From Natrinema pellirubrum DSM 15624 (GTDB taxonomy: Archaea > Halobacteriota > Halobacteria > Halobacteriales > Natrialbaceae), in assembly GCF_000230735.2 (NCBI RefSeq), contig NC_019962.1:2976001-3040000 (forward strand): a DNA stretch of 64,000 nt. Reading direction: 5' to 3'. The translations under genes and the position numbers were made by a program. The notes under the pieces were generated by a model that saw nothing but the letters and a program-made list of their open reading frames with translations, did not search any database and was not told the origin of the DNA. Below are positions 1 to 9,395 of the stretch, piece by piece. The first letter of the stretch is position 1, and the number at the start of each line of letters is the position of its first letter.

Positions 1-472
1 CTGGGATATGGCGGCCCGGCCGCGAACCGGCGCGCGGTCCCTCGACGAGTTCCCGCCGGAAAAACAGGCGGAGCTGATTCGGGGGACGAAAGCGGCCCTC
101 GAGAGTCGCGGCTTCGAGGACGGTGCGAAGCACTTCGTCACGCCGCGAAACGTCCTGGGATCGACCGCCCGCGATCTCGTCCGGGAGTACCACGAGCAGG
201 CGTTCCGGTTCGGTGGCGGTCCGAACGGGTTGCCGCTTACCGACCCACACGACGCGGGCTTCTTCGCCGGCGATGCCGGCGACGTGACGAAATCCTACAT
301 CGACTTCGCCGCCGAGTACGGACAGCTCGCGGTCTTGCACTTCGAACACGTCGGCGAGAACGGGATGAGCGAGCGCGCGTTCGCGGACCTGCTCGAGTAC
401 GTCGACGCGCAAGACGTCGACGTCGTCACCGCGACCGACCTGCTGGAGCGGACGAGCGGAGGCGATCGCTGA
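1..472 (+). CDS. polysaccharide deacetylase family protein, C-terminal part (cut by window edge)
   Basis: Open reading frame entering from the left edge (codons in frame from base 2); the first ATG at base 8 is probably internal. The 150-odd visible residues carry patterns such as TPRNVLG and a late HFEHVGENG segment followed by a helix and a VTATDLLE strand. These resemble the C-terminal half of NodB-fold polysaccharide deacetylases, where the late strand and histidine form part of the active-site rim. The N-terminal metal-binding motifs are outside the window, so catalytic competence cannot be judged. Its TGA overlaps the ATG of the downstream glycosyltransferase (TGATG), indicating translational coupling in an exopolysaccharide or glycosylation operon. 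The family assignment rests on partial sequence and genomic context. Confidence 0.55.
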   Translation, partial: WDMAARPRTGARSLDEFPPEKQAELIRGTKAALESRGFEDGAKHFVTPRNVLGSTARDLVREYHEQAFRFGGGPNGLPLTDPHDAGFFAGDAGDVTKSYIDFAAEYGQLAVLHFEHVGENGMSERAFADLLEYVDAQDVDVVTATDLLERTSGGDR

Positions 473-1530
473 TGTACCGGAACGCGAGCGTCGGCGTCGT
501 GTTACCCGCCTACAACGAGGAGGGGTTCGTCGGTGACGTGATCCGCGAGATGCCCGCGTACGTCGATCGGATCTACGCGATCGACGATCGGTCGACGGAC
601 GGCACCTGGGACGAGATCCGCGAGGCTGCCCGGGCGGACGCGACCGCCACCGATCGCGGCAACGGCGAGTCCGTCGATCGGCTCGTGGCTGACGGCGGTG
701 CGTCCGCGCTCACGAACCGGGCGGCGGTCCACGACGCCATCGGCCGCGTCGTCCCGATCAAGCACACGGAAAACCGCGGTGCCGGCGGGGCGATCAAGAC
801 CGGCTATCTCGCCGCGCTCACGGACGGCGTGGACGCGACGGTCACCGTCGACGCCGACGGACAGATGGACCTCTCACAGATGCAGCGGCTCCTCGATCCG
901 ATCGTCGACGGTGGGGCCGACTACGCGAAGGGCAACCGGCTCCTATCCCGAGAGTACCGGGACGCGATGCCACGATTTCGGTTCGTGGGCAACGCGGTTC
1001 TGACCTTCCTGACGAAGATCGCCTCCGGCTACTGGAAGACGATGGACCCCCAGAACGGGTATACGGCGATCTCCCACGACGCCCTCGCGGCGATCGAGGT
1101 CGAGAACCTCTACGAGTACTACGGCTACTGCAACGATCTACTGGTGAAGCTAAACGTCCACGGGATGCGCGTCGCCGACGTGGCGATGCCAGCCGTCTAC
1201 GGCGACGAGGAGTCGAGTATTACGTATTGGCGGTACATTCCCAAGGTCTCGTCGATGTTGCTTCGCAACTTCCTGTGGCGGCTGAAAACGAAGTACCTCG
1301 TATTGGACTTCCACCCGCTCGCACTGTTTTACCTCTTCGGAGCGGCGACAGCGACGACCGGCGTCCTCGGCGTCGGCGTGGTCGTCTCTGCCGCGCTCTC
1401 GAGTCCCGGTACACCGGCCGTCGGGAGCGTGACGAGCCTGCTGTTGTTCGTCGCCGGAACGGCGTTTCTCCTTCTGGCGATGGTGTTCGACATGGCCGAA
1501 AGCGACACCCTCGAGACCCAGATCCAGTAA
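472..1530 (+). CDS. family 2 glycosyltransferase with C-terminal membrane anchor
   Basis: GT-A fold family 2 glycosyltransferase, likely moving a sugar from a nucleotide donor to a polyprenyl/dolichol phosphate carrier at the cytoplasmic face of the membrane. Visible motifs are LPAYNEE at residues 11-17, DDRSTDGT (about 40-47), the metal-binding DADGQMD (about 126-132) and DPQNGY (about 200). After about residue 275 two hydrophobic segments (about 280-305 and 318-340) anchor the protein, as in DPM1/AglJ-like enzymes. An insertion of about 40 residues between the DDRSTDGT and VPIKHTENRG motifs is unusual for the family. Start ATG overlaps the upstream deacetylase stop. The gene converges with the flippase on the opposite strand. 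Donor and acceptor cannot be told from sequence. Confidence 0.85.
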   Translation: MYRNASVGVVLPAYNEEGFVGDVIREMPAYVDRIYAIDDRSTDGTWDEIREAARADATATDRGNGESVDRLVADGGASALTNRAAVHDAIGRVVPIKHTENRGAGGAIKTGYLAALTDGVDATVTVDADGQMDLSQMQRLLDPIVDGGADYAKGNRLLSREYRDAMPRFRFVGNAVLTFLTKIASGYWKTMDPQNGYTAISHDALAAIEVENLYEYYGYCNDLLVKLNVHGMRVADVAMPAVYGDEESSITYWRYIPKVSSMLLRNFLWRLKTKYLVLDFHPLALFYLFGAATATTGVLGVGVVVSAALSSPGTPAVGSVTSLLLFVAGTAFLLLAMVFDMAESDTLETQIQ

Positions 1531-1656
1531 CACCGGACACGCGCAGGATCGGGTACGTACTCAGCTGTCCGGACGTCTCGACGGCCCTGGTATCACGACA
1601 GTGATCGATTGGAAGGGGTAACCGGGCTCGAGAGTCCGTGGCGCGTACAGACTCGG

Positions 1657-3294
1657 TCAGGGCGTGACGCTCCCGATCCCGGAGCCGAGTAGCCCCAGTG
1701 TGAGTCCCGAGACGAGCAGGGATAATCCGACGACGAACAGCAGACTGTGTAACCTGTTTTGCTCCCGTTGTTTCGTCCCGCCGGCCGCGAGCCAACCGCG
1801 TATTGCGTCCGCCTTCGCGCCGAGCGGGTCGGGGAACGTCGACAGCACCTCGAATGGCTCGGCCGGGTCGAGTGCGCCGACGAGCAGTGCGAACACGACG
1901 AAGATCACGAAGCCAGCGGGCGGGACGACCGCGAGTGCGAGCCACGGGTTCCCGATGGCCGTCGAGAGGGTGACGATCGGGCCAGCTGCGAGGACGGTCG
2001 CCAGTATCGAACGCCCGAGTCGGGCGTCCGAGAGGGGATCGAAGCCGACCAGTCGAGCGCTCCAGCAGTGGAACAGAAACATCGATCCGTATCCGACGCT
2101 GGTCGCGACAGCAGCACCGTGCATTCCGAAGCGGGGGATCAGAGTGACGTTGAGGACGACGTTGATCACGGCCGCAGCGCCGGTGGCCGCGACCGGATAT
2201 CGGAGCATCCCCTTCCCCTGTGAGATCGCCAGGATCGGGCGTGCAAGGGCAAAGCCGAGCGATCCGGGAAGTAACAGCAACAGGGGCGCGATCGCCGGCG
2301 TGGCATCCGCGCCGAAGTAGATCGGCACGGCGATATCGGCTAACGCAGCGAGACCGACCGCCATGACGGCCGTCAGCAAGAACGTGTACCGCGTCGTCCG
2401 GGACGCGAGATCCGAAATCTCCCGGAGCCGGTTTTGGGACCATAGTTCCGATGTCGAGTGGACGAACACCGTCTGAAGGGCCATTGGGATAAACCAGAGG
2501 AACTCCGCGAGCGTGAGCGCTGCCTTGTAGTTTCCGACCGCGGAACTCTCCGTGAACCGCTGGAGCATCACGATGTCGATGTGATAGAGCGACATCAACA
2601 GGAAGACCAGGGCGATGCTCATCGAGTTGAACGTGAGCATCTGTCTCCGGGGAAACCGCTCCGTCGGGCGACTGAATAGACACGACAACGAGACCCGCCG
2701 ATGTACGAGGGCTAACCCGATGGCGGCAACGAGCGTACTCGCGACCAACTGCCCTGCAAGCGCGCCGAACACCCCGGCACCGAGGTAAACCAGCGGCACT
2801 GCAACGACGACGAACCCGACCTTGTCGACGATCTTCAGTGGCTCCGAGTACCGCTCGAGGCCAAAGCCCATGAGCGTCTTCCGCGCGTAATCGCGGAACT
2901 GCGCCGTCACGACGAGCGCGGCGAGGACGTAGAAATAGCTCGTCAGTTCGGATCCGAACGCACGGCCGACGAGTCCGACCCGCGTCGCAACCACCAGCAG
3001 GAGGGCCCCGAGGACCGAGAGCGTGATTGCCAGCCGCAGGTAGAAGCCGACGACGTGTTCGCTCCAGTTGGCCGCGGCGCGGTCCTCCGCAAGGAACTTC
3101 CGGACGCCGTCGGTGACGCCGGAGCTGACGAAGATCATGTAGATCGCGAAGACCGACAGCAAAAACGCGTACTCGCCGAAGGCCGCTGCACCGAGCAGCC
3201 GGTACAAAAGCGGCGTCGAGAGCGCAGTGACGACGAGAACGACTACTTTGGCACTGACGACCGAAACGACGCCGCTCGCGATACTCCTGTTCAC
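1657..3294 (-). CDS. polysaccharide flippase (Wzx/MATE-like oligosaccharide exporter)
   Basis: A 545-residue polytopic membrane protein with about 12-14 hydrophobic helices, the pattern of the MATE/Wzx/MurJ exporter superfamily (polysaccharide biosynthesis protein). It begins with a helix containing SAKVVVLVVTALSTPLLYR, typical of Wzx proteins. Such proteins flip lipid-linked oligosaccharides to the outside for exopolysaccharide or S-layer glycosylation, which fits the neighbouring glycosyltransferase and deacetylase. Translation appears to start at GTG (3292-3294), preceded by a purine-rich GGGGGGAG that could act as a ribosome-binding site. A TATA-like element lies about 95 bp upstream. A hydrophilic loop near residues 480-510 precedes the last helix. 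The substrate is unknown. Confidence 0.85.
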   Translation of the reverse strand: MNRSIASGVVSVVSAKVVVLVVTALSTPLLYRLLGAAAFGEYAFLLSVFAIYMIFVSSGVTDGVRKFLAEDRAAANWSEHVVGFYLRLAITLSVLGALLLVVATRVGLVGRAFGSELTSYFYVLAALVVTAQFRDYARKTLMGFGLERYSEPLKIVDKVGFVVVAVPLVYLGAGVFGALAGQLVASTLVAAIGLALVHRRVSLSCLFSRPTERFPRRQMLTFNSMSIALVFLLMSLYHIDIVMLQRFTESSAVGNYKAALTLAEFLWFIPMALQTVFVHSTSELWSQNRLREISDLASRTTRYTFLLTAVMAVGLAALADIAVPIYFGADATPAIAPLLLLLPGSLGFALARPILAISQGKGMLRYPVAATGAAAVINVVLNVTLIPRFGMHGAAVATSVGYGSMFLFHCWSARLVGFDPLSDARLGRSILATVLAAGPIVTLSTAIGNPWLALAVVPPAGFVIFVVFALLVGALDPAEPFEVLSTFPDPLGAKADAIRGWLAAGGTKQREQNRLHSLLFVVGLSLLVSGLTLGLLGSGIGSVTP

Positions 3295-3388
3295 GGTCTC
3301 CCCCCGGGACGGTCGACCGCCCCTCTCGCCAACGATCGGCCTCGATCCGACGGAGTCACTGTAGCGAGACGGTGGCGACAGCGTGGCG

Positions 3389-3396
3389 TTATTATA
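3389..3396 (-). promoter_or_regulatory. candidate TATA box for the flippase gene
   Basis: Minus-strand TATAATAA about 95 bp upstream of the GTG start at 3294 in an otherwise GC-rich spacer. It would give a leader of about 70 nt, consistent with use of the purine-rich site just before the GTG. Pattern only. Confidence 0.4.
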
Positions 3397-3481
3397 CGGG
3401 TGTTAAACGCCAAGCGGCGGCATGGAACGGAATCGACGACCGGAAGCTGCCACCTCGCCGCGGCCCCGAACCCGGGCGCTC

Positions 3482-5131
3482 TTACTGGTACGTGTTCTCC
3501 CAGGTCGTGACGCCGCTTGCACCGAGGTCGCGAATCCCGTCGACCAGCCGGTTCTTCTTGAACGTGGGGTTCGTCGACGAGGAGTAGAGACAGACGGCTT
3601 CGTGGCCACCCGATGACTCGAGCGTCGAGTCGCGAACGAGTGCGTCGGAACCGAGATCGACGAACGGATACTGACTGGCGCGGAGATCGCTCTCATAGAT
3701 CGTCAGGTCTGCCCCCGTGTTGACGATGGCGTTTCGGTCCACCCCGTCGCGCCCGTGCTGGGCGATGTCGACGTGGCTGAACCGACAGTTGTCGCGTTCA
3801 CAGCGGATCCCGTCGCGGAAGCCGCCGGCGTCGCCCGCCTGCCCCGTGATCGTGAGGTATTCGGCGAGTACCTGCTCGGCCCTATCGCTGTCCCGAATCC
3901 AGAGCGGATAGCCGCCTGCGGTTTCGTGGGTGATCTCCGTCTCGACGATCGTCGCCTCCCCGCATTCGGGGGAGAGGACGATGCCGTGGTTCACGTCCGA
4001 CCCTTCGAGGTGCAGGCGGGTGTTGTCGATCCGTGCGCTCTTACAGGTGTTCATCACCGAAATCGCGTGACTGGTCGGTTTGGGCGAGGTGATTTCCACG
4101 GCGGCACCGTGGATCTCGATGTTCCGTCCGCTTTCGATCCGGATGCCCCGCTGGGACACGTCTTCCGGACGCGTCGAATCGACTTCGACGGTCGGCCATC
4201 GGATCTCGCTGTCTCGGCCGCCGACACGGACGTTCGCACCGTTGCTGTTCCGGAACCAGCCGCCGTTGACGATGATCGTCCCGTCACCGCCCGCGGCGTA
4301 GAGCCCGTTGTTCGGAAACCCGCCGAGCCAGCAGTGGTTGAACTCGAGCGTGCCCGCGTTCTGGTTCGCTTCGATCCCGATCGGGCCGCGCCAGCGGTTG
4401 CCCGCGTTCGGGGTGTTTGCCACCCACGCGCCGCCGTCCGGCGCTCGGAACCGCTCGACGATTCCCCGACCGTCGGGGTCGGTGACGTTGAACAGCCCTG
4501 GCCCCCACGTCCCGCTGTCGTGGACGCCCCGAACCGTCACGTCACGCACCTCGAGGCGGTCGGACGCGTAGGCCTCGATCGTCCGGATCCCCGTCTCGGG
4601 AGCCGACTGATCGACGTCGAACCCCTCGAAGCGGAGGTGGGTCCCGGGACTGTACGAGACGCCGAGGCGGAACAACCGATACTGGGGGCCGTCGAAGTCG
4701 TGGTAGTTCGCCGGGATCAGCGTCGCGTTCTCGCCGACGACGCCGAAGTTCTCGAACCCCGTGAATCTGAACTGCTCGTCCATGAAGTACTCCCCCTCCG
4801 GGAACACGAGTAGCGTGTCATCACCCCGTAGCTCCTCGAGAACGGGCGTGATCGATTCGGTGCCCGTCGCGTCCGCCCCGGCCTCGGTCACGTCGACGAC
4901 GGTCGCGTAGTCGTCGTAATACTGGCTGTACGGTTCCGTCGATGCACTGGCAGTCGACGTGAGTCCGACTCCGGCGACACACGCCGTGACCGCCCCTCCC
5001 AGGAACCGGCGACGCGAGCGTGTCCGTGAACTCAACTCCTCGAGGGATCGCCGACCGTCCTCCCTGGCGGCCGACCGAGAACGACGAGAACTGGTACGAT
5101 TCGAGCGCTGCAGATCATTTCCATCCGACAT
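3482..5131 (-). CDS. Tat-exported right-handed parallel beta-helix protein
   Basis: 549 residues. An N-terminal region of about 38 residues leads into a twin-arginine signal (SRRRFLGG at residues 39-46, then a hydrophobic stretch ending in ASAS), so the protein is exported folded by Tat. The mature part is rich in short strands and asparagine/glycine turns of the kind seen in pectate-lyase-like beta-helices (for example repeats around VRDVTVRGV, IDNTRLHLEGSD, ARIDN). Such proteins act on or bind extracellular polysaccharide. Located in a glycosylation cluster, it could be a lyase, epimerase or structural surface protein. I see no diagnostic catalytic triad, so enzymatic activity is not claimed. 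The gene has an AT-rich upstream spacer of about 280 bp. Confidence 0.75.
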   Translation of the reverse strand: MSDGNDLQRSNRTSSRRSRSAAREDGRRSLEELSSRTRSRRRFLGGAVTACVAGVGLTSTASASTEPYSQYYDDYATVVDVTEAGADATGTESITPVLEELRGDDTLLVFPEGEYFMDEQFRFTGFENFGVVGENATLIPANYHDFDGPQYRLFRLGVSYSPGTHLRFEGFDVDQSAPETGIRTIEAYASDRLEVRDVTVRGVHDSGTWGPGLFNVTDPDGRGIVERFRAPDGGAWVANTPNAGNRWRGPIGIEANQNAGTLEFNHCWLGGFPNNGLYAAGGDGTIIVNGGWFRNSNGANVRVGGRDSEIRWPTVEVDSTRPEDVSQRGIRIESGRNIEIHGAAVEITSPKPTSHAISVMNTCKSARIDNTRLHLEGSDVNHGIVLSPECGEATIVETEITHETAGGYPLWIRDSDRAEQVLAEYLTITGQAGDAGGFRDGIRCERDNCRFSHVDIAQHGRDGVDRNAIVNTGADLTIYESDLRASQYPFVDLGSDALVRDSTLESSGGHEAVCLYSSSTNPTFKKNRLVDGIRDLGASGVTTWENTYQ

Positions 5132-5411
5132 TGAGCGTCACTCTTTCCTGAGTGATGACGGGGTCCAGTATCTATGGATTCGGATGGCAAGCTTTTAACT
5201 TCGAGAGCCGATCACCCCGAACTGATCGCGCGAACTGATAGTTAAACGACAGTAGCTGGCTACCCGTATATTCGTATCTTCGATTCGGGACTTCGGAAAT
5301 CCGACTGTCGATAAGGGCCGCTATTGAGTCTCTTAGGGGCGTATTCCGGTCGGCCATAGTGGCCCCAATATCGTCTCCGATGTAAACTAGTGTCATTTTC
5401 CAACTAATTGT

Positions 5412-6086
5412 TCAACCGCAATCGTTCTCGAACGCCTCGGGCGGGCGGCCGTTTTCGATCGTGGCACCGATCAGCGTCGAAATCGCGCGCCGAAGCCGCT
5501 GGGAGACCGCCGAATCCGAAACCCCGAGCCGTTCGGCGAGGTCGTCCTGTGTGACCCCGCGTGGCACCTCGAAATAGTCGTCGTAGTAGGCCATCATGAG
5601 GATCTCGTACTGTCGGTCGGTCAGGAAGTAGGTCCGGTCGTCCGAGACCGACGAATCGTACAGTTGGTTCACGCGAAACGAGATCCCACGGTCGCGACAG
5701 TGGGCGCGGAACGCGGACAGCGCGTCCCGGTCGGGAAGGGAAACCCGCGTGACCCAGCCGCCCTCGTCGCTCGCGATCGTGAAGACGAACAGCCCGGCCG
5801 CAGCACAGCGATCGGGCACGATCTCGAGGTCGGTATCGACGGCGACGCGATAGATCGCCCGATTGTCGAACGCGGCGACACGCGTCGGATTCGAGACGGT
5901 CGGATCGGCGGCCATCGCTTCCTCGAGGGGGGCATGTTCGTCGCTGAACGCGGAGACGAACTGCAGTCGTCGCTCGTCGACCGTCGTCTCGTACTCGTAT
6001 CGGATCGGCACGCCGGAACAGCGCTCGATCGTCGGTACCAGCGGCAGATCGTCGTGGACGAGATGGACTTCTGCGATAACTCCCAT
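5412..6086 (-). CDS. Bat-type helix-turn-helix transcriptional regulator
   Basis: The C-terminal 60 residues contain LTDRQYEILMMAYYDDYFEVPRG followed by TQDDLAERLGVSDSAVSQRLRRA, the signature of the HTH_10 (bacterio-opsin-activator, Bat) domain found in many haloarchaeal regulators. The N-terminal about 150 residues match the usual GAF-like sensor part (Bat-associated region). I start at the ATG at 6086 (224 aa, MGVIAEVHLVHDDLPL) rather than at the longer frame opening at 6158, because this N-terminus is typical of the family and a TATA-like GGTATAAGTATA lies about 45 bp upstream of it, inside the longer reading frame. It sits in the middle of the polysaccharide cluster and is a plausible local regulator, though targets are not shown by the sequence. 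Confidence 0.85.
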   Translation of the reverse strand: MGVIAEVHLVHDDLPLVPTIERCSGVPIRYEYETTVDERRLQFVSAFSDEHAPLEEAMAADPTVSNPTRVAAFDNRAIYRVAVDTDLEIVPDRCAAAGLFVFTIASDEGGWVTRVSLPDRDALSAFRAHCRDRGISFRVNQLYDSSVSDDRTYFLTDRQYEILMMAYYDDYFEVPRGVTQDDLAERLGVSDSAVSQRLRRAISTLIGATIENGRPPEAFENDCG

Positions 6087-6178
6087 TGCGAACCAGATAT
6101 CGTATTCCGTCGTCGGGGCCGCCTGCCTATACTTATACCACGTATAACCGGCTTGCAACGGCCCGAACCGTCAGCGAC

Positions 6179-7861
6179 TCAGTTCATGTAGCCGAGGTCG
6201 GCCAACCGATCGGTTACCGCCTCGTCCGTCACCGGACGGGACTCGTCGTCCCGATCAGCGTACGCCGGATAGGTGGCCGACCCCACGGAGTCGACGACGG
6301 GAACGACGCTGCCGTCCATGCGGTCGCTGTAGGGGACTCCCATGGCGGCCATGATCGTCGGCGCGACGTCGAAGAGGTGGGCCCGCTCGAGCGAGGTACT
6401 CTCGTCGATCCCCTCGCCCGCCGCGACGAAGATCCCGTCGAGCTTGTGATTCCAGGGCTCGGCGGGACCGAAGTAGTCGCCGTCGGCCAACTGCTCGGAG
6501 AGCATGTGTTCGAAGTCGGCGGGGATCGTGACAATGTCGACCGTTTCCTCGATCTCGTCGCCGTGGAAGTACTGCTCGCGGGGCGCGACCGTCTCGAAGA
6601 ACGGCTCCCCGTCCGGGGTTTCGATGGCCTGTAGCGCCCGGATGAGTTCCTCGCGCAGTTCCTCGTACTCCGACTGCGGAACGACGCCGTTCGGATCCCG
6701 CCCCTCGAGGTTGATGCGGACCCCGAGTTCGGTCCGCGCACGGACGTAAGCTGCCGATTCGGCGAAGTCGACCTGTTCGTTGGCCGTTCTGGAGACGCCG
6801 CCCGGAGCGTACTCGATGGCGACGTCGGCCAGCCCGACCCGCTCGAGCGCCGCTCTGATGCGGCGGGCGGTGATCCCGAACCGGGCGGCGATCGAGGCCG
6901 CGCGTGCGACCGTGCCCGGCTCCCAGGTGTCGACCGTCTCGCCCTCGCGGAGTCGCCGCCGCATCGGCGTCCACGACGGCATTCCCTTGCCGCCGGTGGT
7001 CGTTTCGAGATAACCCATGTCCCGCAGATACTCGTTGACCCGGAACTCGTAGCCCTCGTACCGGCCCATCCCGTGGTCGCTCACGAGGAAGACGCGATCC
7101 GGGTCGCAGGCCTCGAGGATCGCCCCGATCTGCTCGTCGGTCGTCTCGTAGACGCGATCGACGTGTCGTTGCTCCCCGCTGAACTCGTGAAAGACCGTGT
7201 CGGTCTTCTGGAACTGGACGAAGCCGAAGTCCGGGTCGTACTCGTCGACGAGGTAGCGAAACGCCCGACCGCGCATCCGGACGAGGGATCGGTACTCCTC
7301 GATCTTTGCGTCGTCGGACAGCGAGTCGTCGTCGCGCGTGTAGCTCGGGTACACGCGGTACTCGCCGATCGCGTCGCGGACGTCGTCTAAGAGTCCGGCG
7401 GGGTGACACGGCGGGTCCTCGGGGCCGAGGAATCCGGGGATCACCGCCCCGTCGAACTCGTCGGGCGGGTGGGTGACCGGCGCGTTGACGACGACGCTCG
7501 AGCGGCCGTGGCGATCCAACAGCGTCCACAGGGGATGCTCGCGGACGTCGTCGTTGCTCGTCACGTGCCAGTCGTAGCCGTCGTAGCTGACGAAGCCGAC
7601 GACGCCGTGTTTCCCGGGATTGACACCCGTATAGATCGACGGCCAGGCGCTCGGCGTCCACGGGGGGATCTGCGACTCGAGGGGTGCAGTCACCCCCTCG
7701 GTGCAGAGCCGTTCGATGGTCGGTATCCGATCGGCCTCGAACAATCGCTCGAAAACCGGAAGACACCCAGCATCGATACCGATGAGCAGCGTCTCCAGCC
7801 CGGTCGATTCGGCCTCGGTACTCCCTGCTGTCGCATCGTCGCGGCGAAACGTCCGAGTCAT
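6179..7861 (-). CDS. alkaline phosphatase superfamily phosphodiesterase/phosphomutase-like hydrolase
   Basis: 560-residue soluble member of the type I phosphodiesterase/nucleotide pyrophosphatase branch of the alkaline phosphatase superfamily. Visible features are an early metal-binding Asp in LIGIDAG, the nucleophile region PPWTPSAWPSIYTGVNPGKHG (T of WTPSAW is the expected nucleophile) and late metal ligands in FLVSDHGMG. A C-terminal metal-binding histidine is likely in a NHKLDGIF segment. Haloarchaeal and cyanobacterial paralogues are common in polysaccharide and sulfated-glycan clusters, and this one lies between a Bat regulator and a phosphohexomutase. The substrate (phosphodiester, phosphonate or sulfate) cannot be deduced. 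No signal peptide is seen, so it is probably cytoplasmic. It ends 93 bp before the regulator start on the same strand. Confidence 0.8.
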   Translation of the reverse strand: MTRTFRRDDATAGSTEAESTGLETLLIGIDAGCLPVFERLFEADRIPTIERLCTEGVTAPLESQIPPWTPSAWPSIYTGVNPGKHGVVGFVSYDGYDWHVTSNDDVREHPLWTLLDRHGRSSVVVNAPVTHPPDEFDGAVIPGFLGPEDPPCHPAGLLDDVRDAIGEYRVYPSYTRDDDSLSDDAKIEEYRSLVRMRGRAFRYLVDEYDPDFGFVQFQKTDTVFHEFSGEQRHVDRVYETTDEQIGAILEACDPDRVFLVSDHGMGRYEGYEFRVNEYLRDMGYLETTTGGKGMPSWTPMRRRLREGETVDTWEPGTVARAASIAARFGITARRIRAALERVGLADVAIEYAPGGVSRTANEQVDFAESAAYVRARTELGVRINLEGRDPNGVVPQSEYEELREELIRALQAIETPDGEPFFETVAPREQYFHGDEIEETVDIVTIPADFEHMLSEQLADGDYFGPAEPWNHKLDGIFVAAGEGIDESTSLERAHLFDVAPTIMAAMGVPYSDRMDGSVVPVVDSVGSATYPAYADRDDESRPVTDEAVTDRLADLGYMN

Positions 7862-8057
7862 CGGCTCAATTATCCCTCATTGTCACGTTCGTGTTCGCTC
7901 GACTGCTGCGGACATCCCACCGCAGCATCGTTGTTCGTTCCACCACGTCTCTATCCGGCAACGTCGCAGACGGATCACTTCATTATCACTCCGTTAAACA
8001 CGCTCTTGGCCTCGATAACGGCCGATCGACGTACTCGCGACCACACGAGATCACCGT

Positions 8058-9395
8058 TCACGGTCGGAGTCCCGACACGGTCGTGATCGCGCTCTCGAGG
8101 AGTCCGATGCCGTCCGCTTCCAGTTGTTCGGCTCGAAACTCGTCACGTGCCTCGGCCGTGAGCCGGATGATCGGTTCGGTTCCGCTCGCCCGAAGAAGCA
8201 GCCAGCCGTCGTCGACACCGACGTAGACGCCATCGAGCAGATCGACGTCGTCGTACCGATCCCGGGCGTCCTCGCGAACCCGGTCCATCACGGCCCGTTT
8301 CTCGTCGACCCTGACGGACGTACGACGGATTGGATACGTCTCGACGCCGTCGACGAGCGACGAGAGCGGTCCCCGCGCGGCGACGAGTTCGACGAGTTTG
8401 CACGCCGCGAGCGGCCCGTCCGGACACGGCGTTTCGGCCGGCCAGATCCACGCGCCGCTGGGTTCGCCGCCGAAGACGACCCCCGGTTGCACAGCGCGTT
8501 CCGCCACGGCGCCGTCACCGACCCGCGTTCGGGTCACCGAGGCACCGGTCCTCGAGAGCGCGTCGTCGACGGCCTTGCTCGTCCCCACCGGCACGGCGAC
8601 CGTGTCGCCCGCGGTTGCAGCCTCGCGTGCGAACAGGGCGAGGAGGACGTCTTTCGGGACGAACGTCCCGGTCTCGTCGACGGCCATCATCCGGTCGGCA
8701 TCGCCGTCGTGTGCGATGCCGAGGCTCGCGGCCGTCGTCGCCACGACCGACGACAGGTCGCCGAGCGTCTCCCGCGTCGGCTCGCTCGGCCTGCCCGGAA
8801 AGCGCCCGTCCCGTTTCCCGTTCAGCGTCACGACGTCACAGCCGAGATCCGCGAGTACGCGGGCAGTGATCCCCCCGGTCCCGTTTCCGATATCGACGAC
8901 GACGCTCGGTGGATCGTCGATCGACACGGACTCGGCCACCGCCGTCGCATGTCGCTCGAGCGCGTCCGGAAGCGATTCGAGCGACCCCTGTCCGTCCCAG
9001 GGGCGGAGGTCGTACTCGTCGTTTTCGACGCGCGTCGCGATCGCCTTGCGTTGCTCGAGGTCGAATGCGGCCCCCGAGGCAGCCCGAAGTTTGATCCCGT
9101 TGTCCGGCGCGGGATTGTGCGAGGCCGTGACGATGAGACCCGCGTCCGCGTCGGTCCGCTGGACCGCTCGGGCGACCGTTGGCGTCGGCACGATGCCGGC
9201 CTCGAGAACGTCCGCGCCACACTCCCGTCCCCCGGCGATCAGCGCATCGGTCAGGACCGCGCCGCTCTCTCGAGCGTCTCGCCCGACGACGACGCGATCG
9301 TAGCCCTCGGAAGCCACGGCGCGACCGACCGAGAGCGCGAGTGCAGCCGTCATCTCTTCACCGACCGGCCCACGGATTCCGCTCGTTCCGAACAT
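8058..9395 (-). CDS. glmM: phosphohexomutase, GlmM/phosphoglucomutase type
   Basis: 445-residue alpha-D-phosphohexomutase interconverting sugar 1- and 6-phosphates, supplying activated sugars for the adjacent glycan genes. All four family signatures are present: TSGIRG near the N-terminus, the phosphoserine loop TASHNP (about residue 92), the metal-binding DGDADRM (about 235), the sugar-binding GEPSGAW (about 315) and the phosphate-binding RASGTEP near the C-terminus. Domain order and length are standard. A strong Shine-Dalgarno-like GGAGGAAGG lies just upstream of the ATG (about 9399-9409), uncommon in a genome where most genes look leaderless. Whether it prefers glucosamine, mannose or glucose phosphate cannot be read from sequence, so the symbol is family-based. 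Confidence 0.85.
   Translation of the reverse strand: MFGTSGIRGPVGEEMTAALALSVGRAVASEGYDRVVVGRDARESGAVLTDALIAGGRECGADVLEAGIVPTPTVARAVQRTDADAGLIVTASHNPAPDNGIKLRAASGAAFDLEQRKAIATRVENDEYDLRPWDGQGSLESLPDALERHATAVAESVSIDDPPSVVVDIGNGTGGITARVLADLGCDVVTLNGKRDGRFPGRPSEPTRETLGDLSSVVATTAASLGIAHDGDADRMMAVDETGTFVPKDVLLALFAREAATAGDTVAVPVGTSKAVDDALSRTGASVTRTRVGDGAVAERAVQPGVVFGGEPSGAWIWPAETPCPDGPLAACKLVELVAARGPLSSLVDGVETYPIRRTSVRVDEKRAVMDRVREDARDRYDDVDLLDGVYVGVDDGWLLLRASGTEPIIRLTAEARDEFRAEQLEADGIGLLESAITTVSGLRP

Noticed and set aside
5172..5396. 74-codon minus-strand frame in the AT-rich spacer upstream of the beta-helix gene
   Set aside because: No conserved feature, and the spacer is more plausibly promoter DNA; it cannot be excluded as a small gene.
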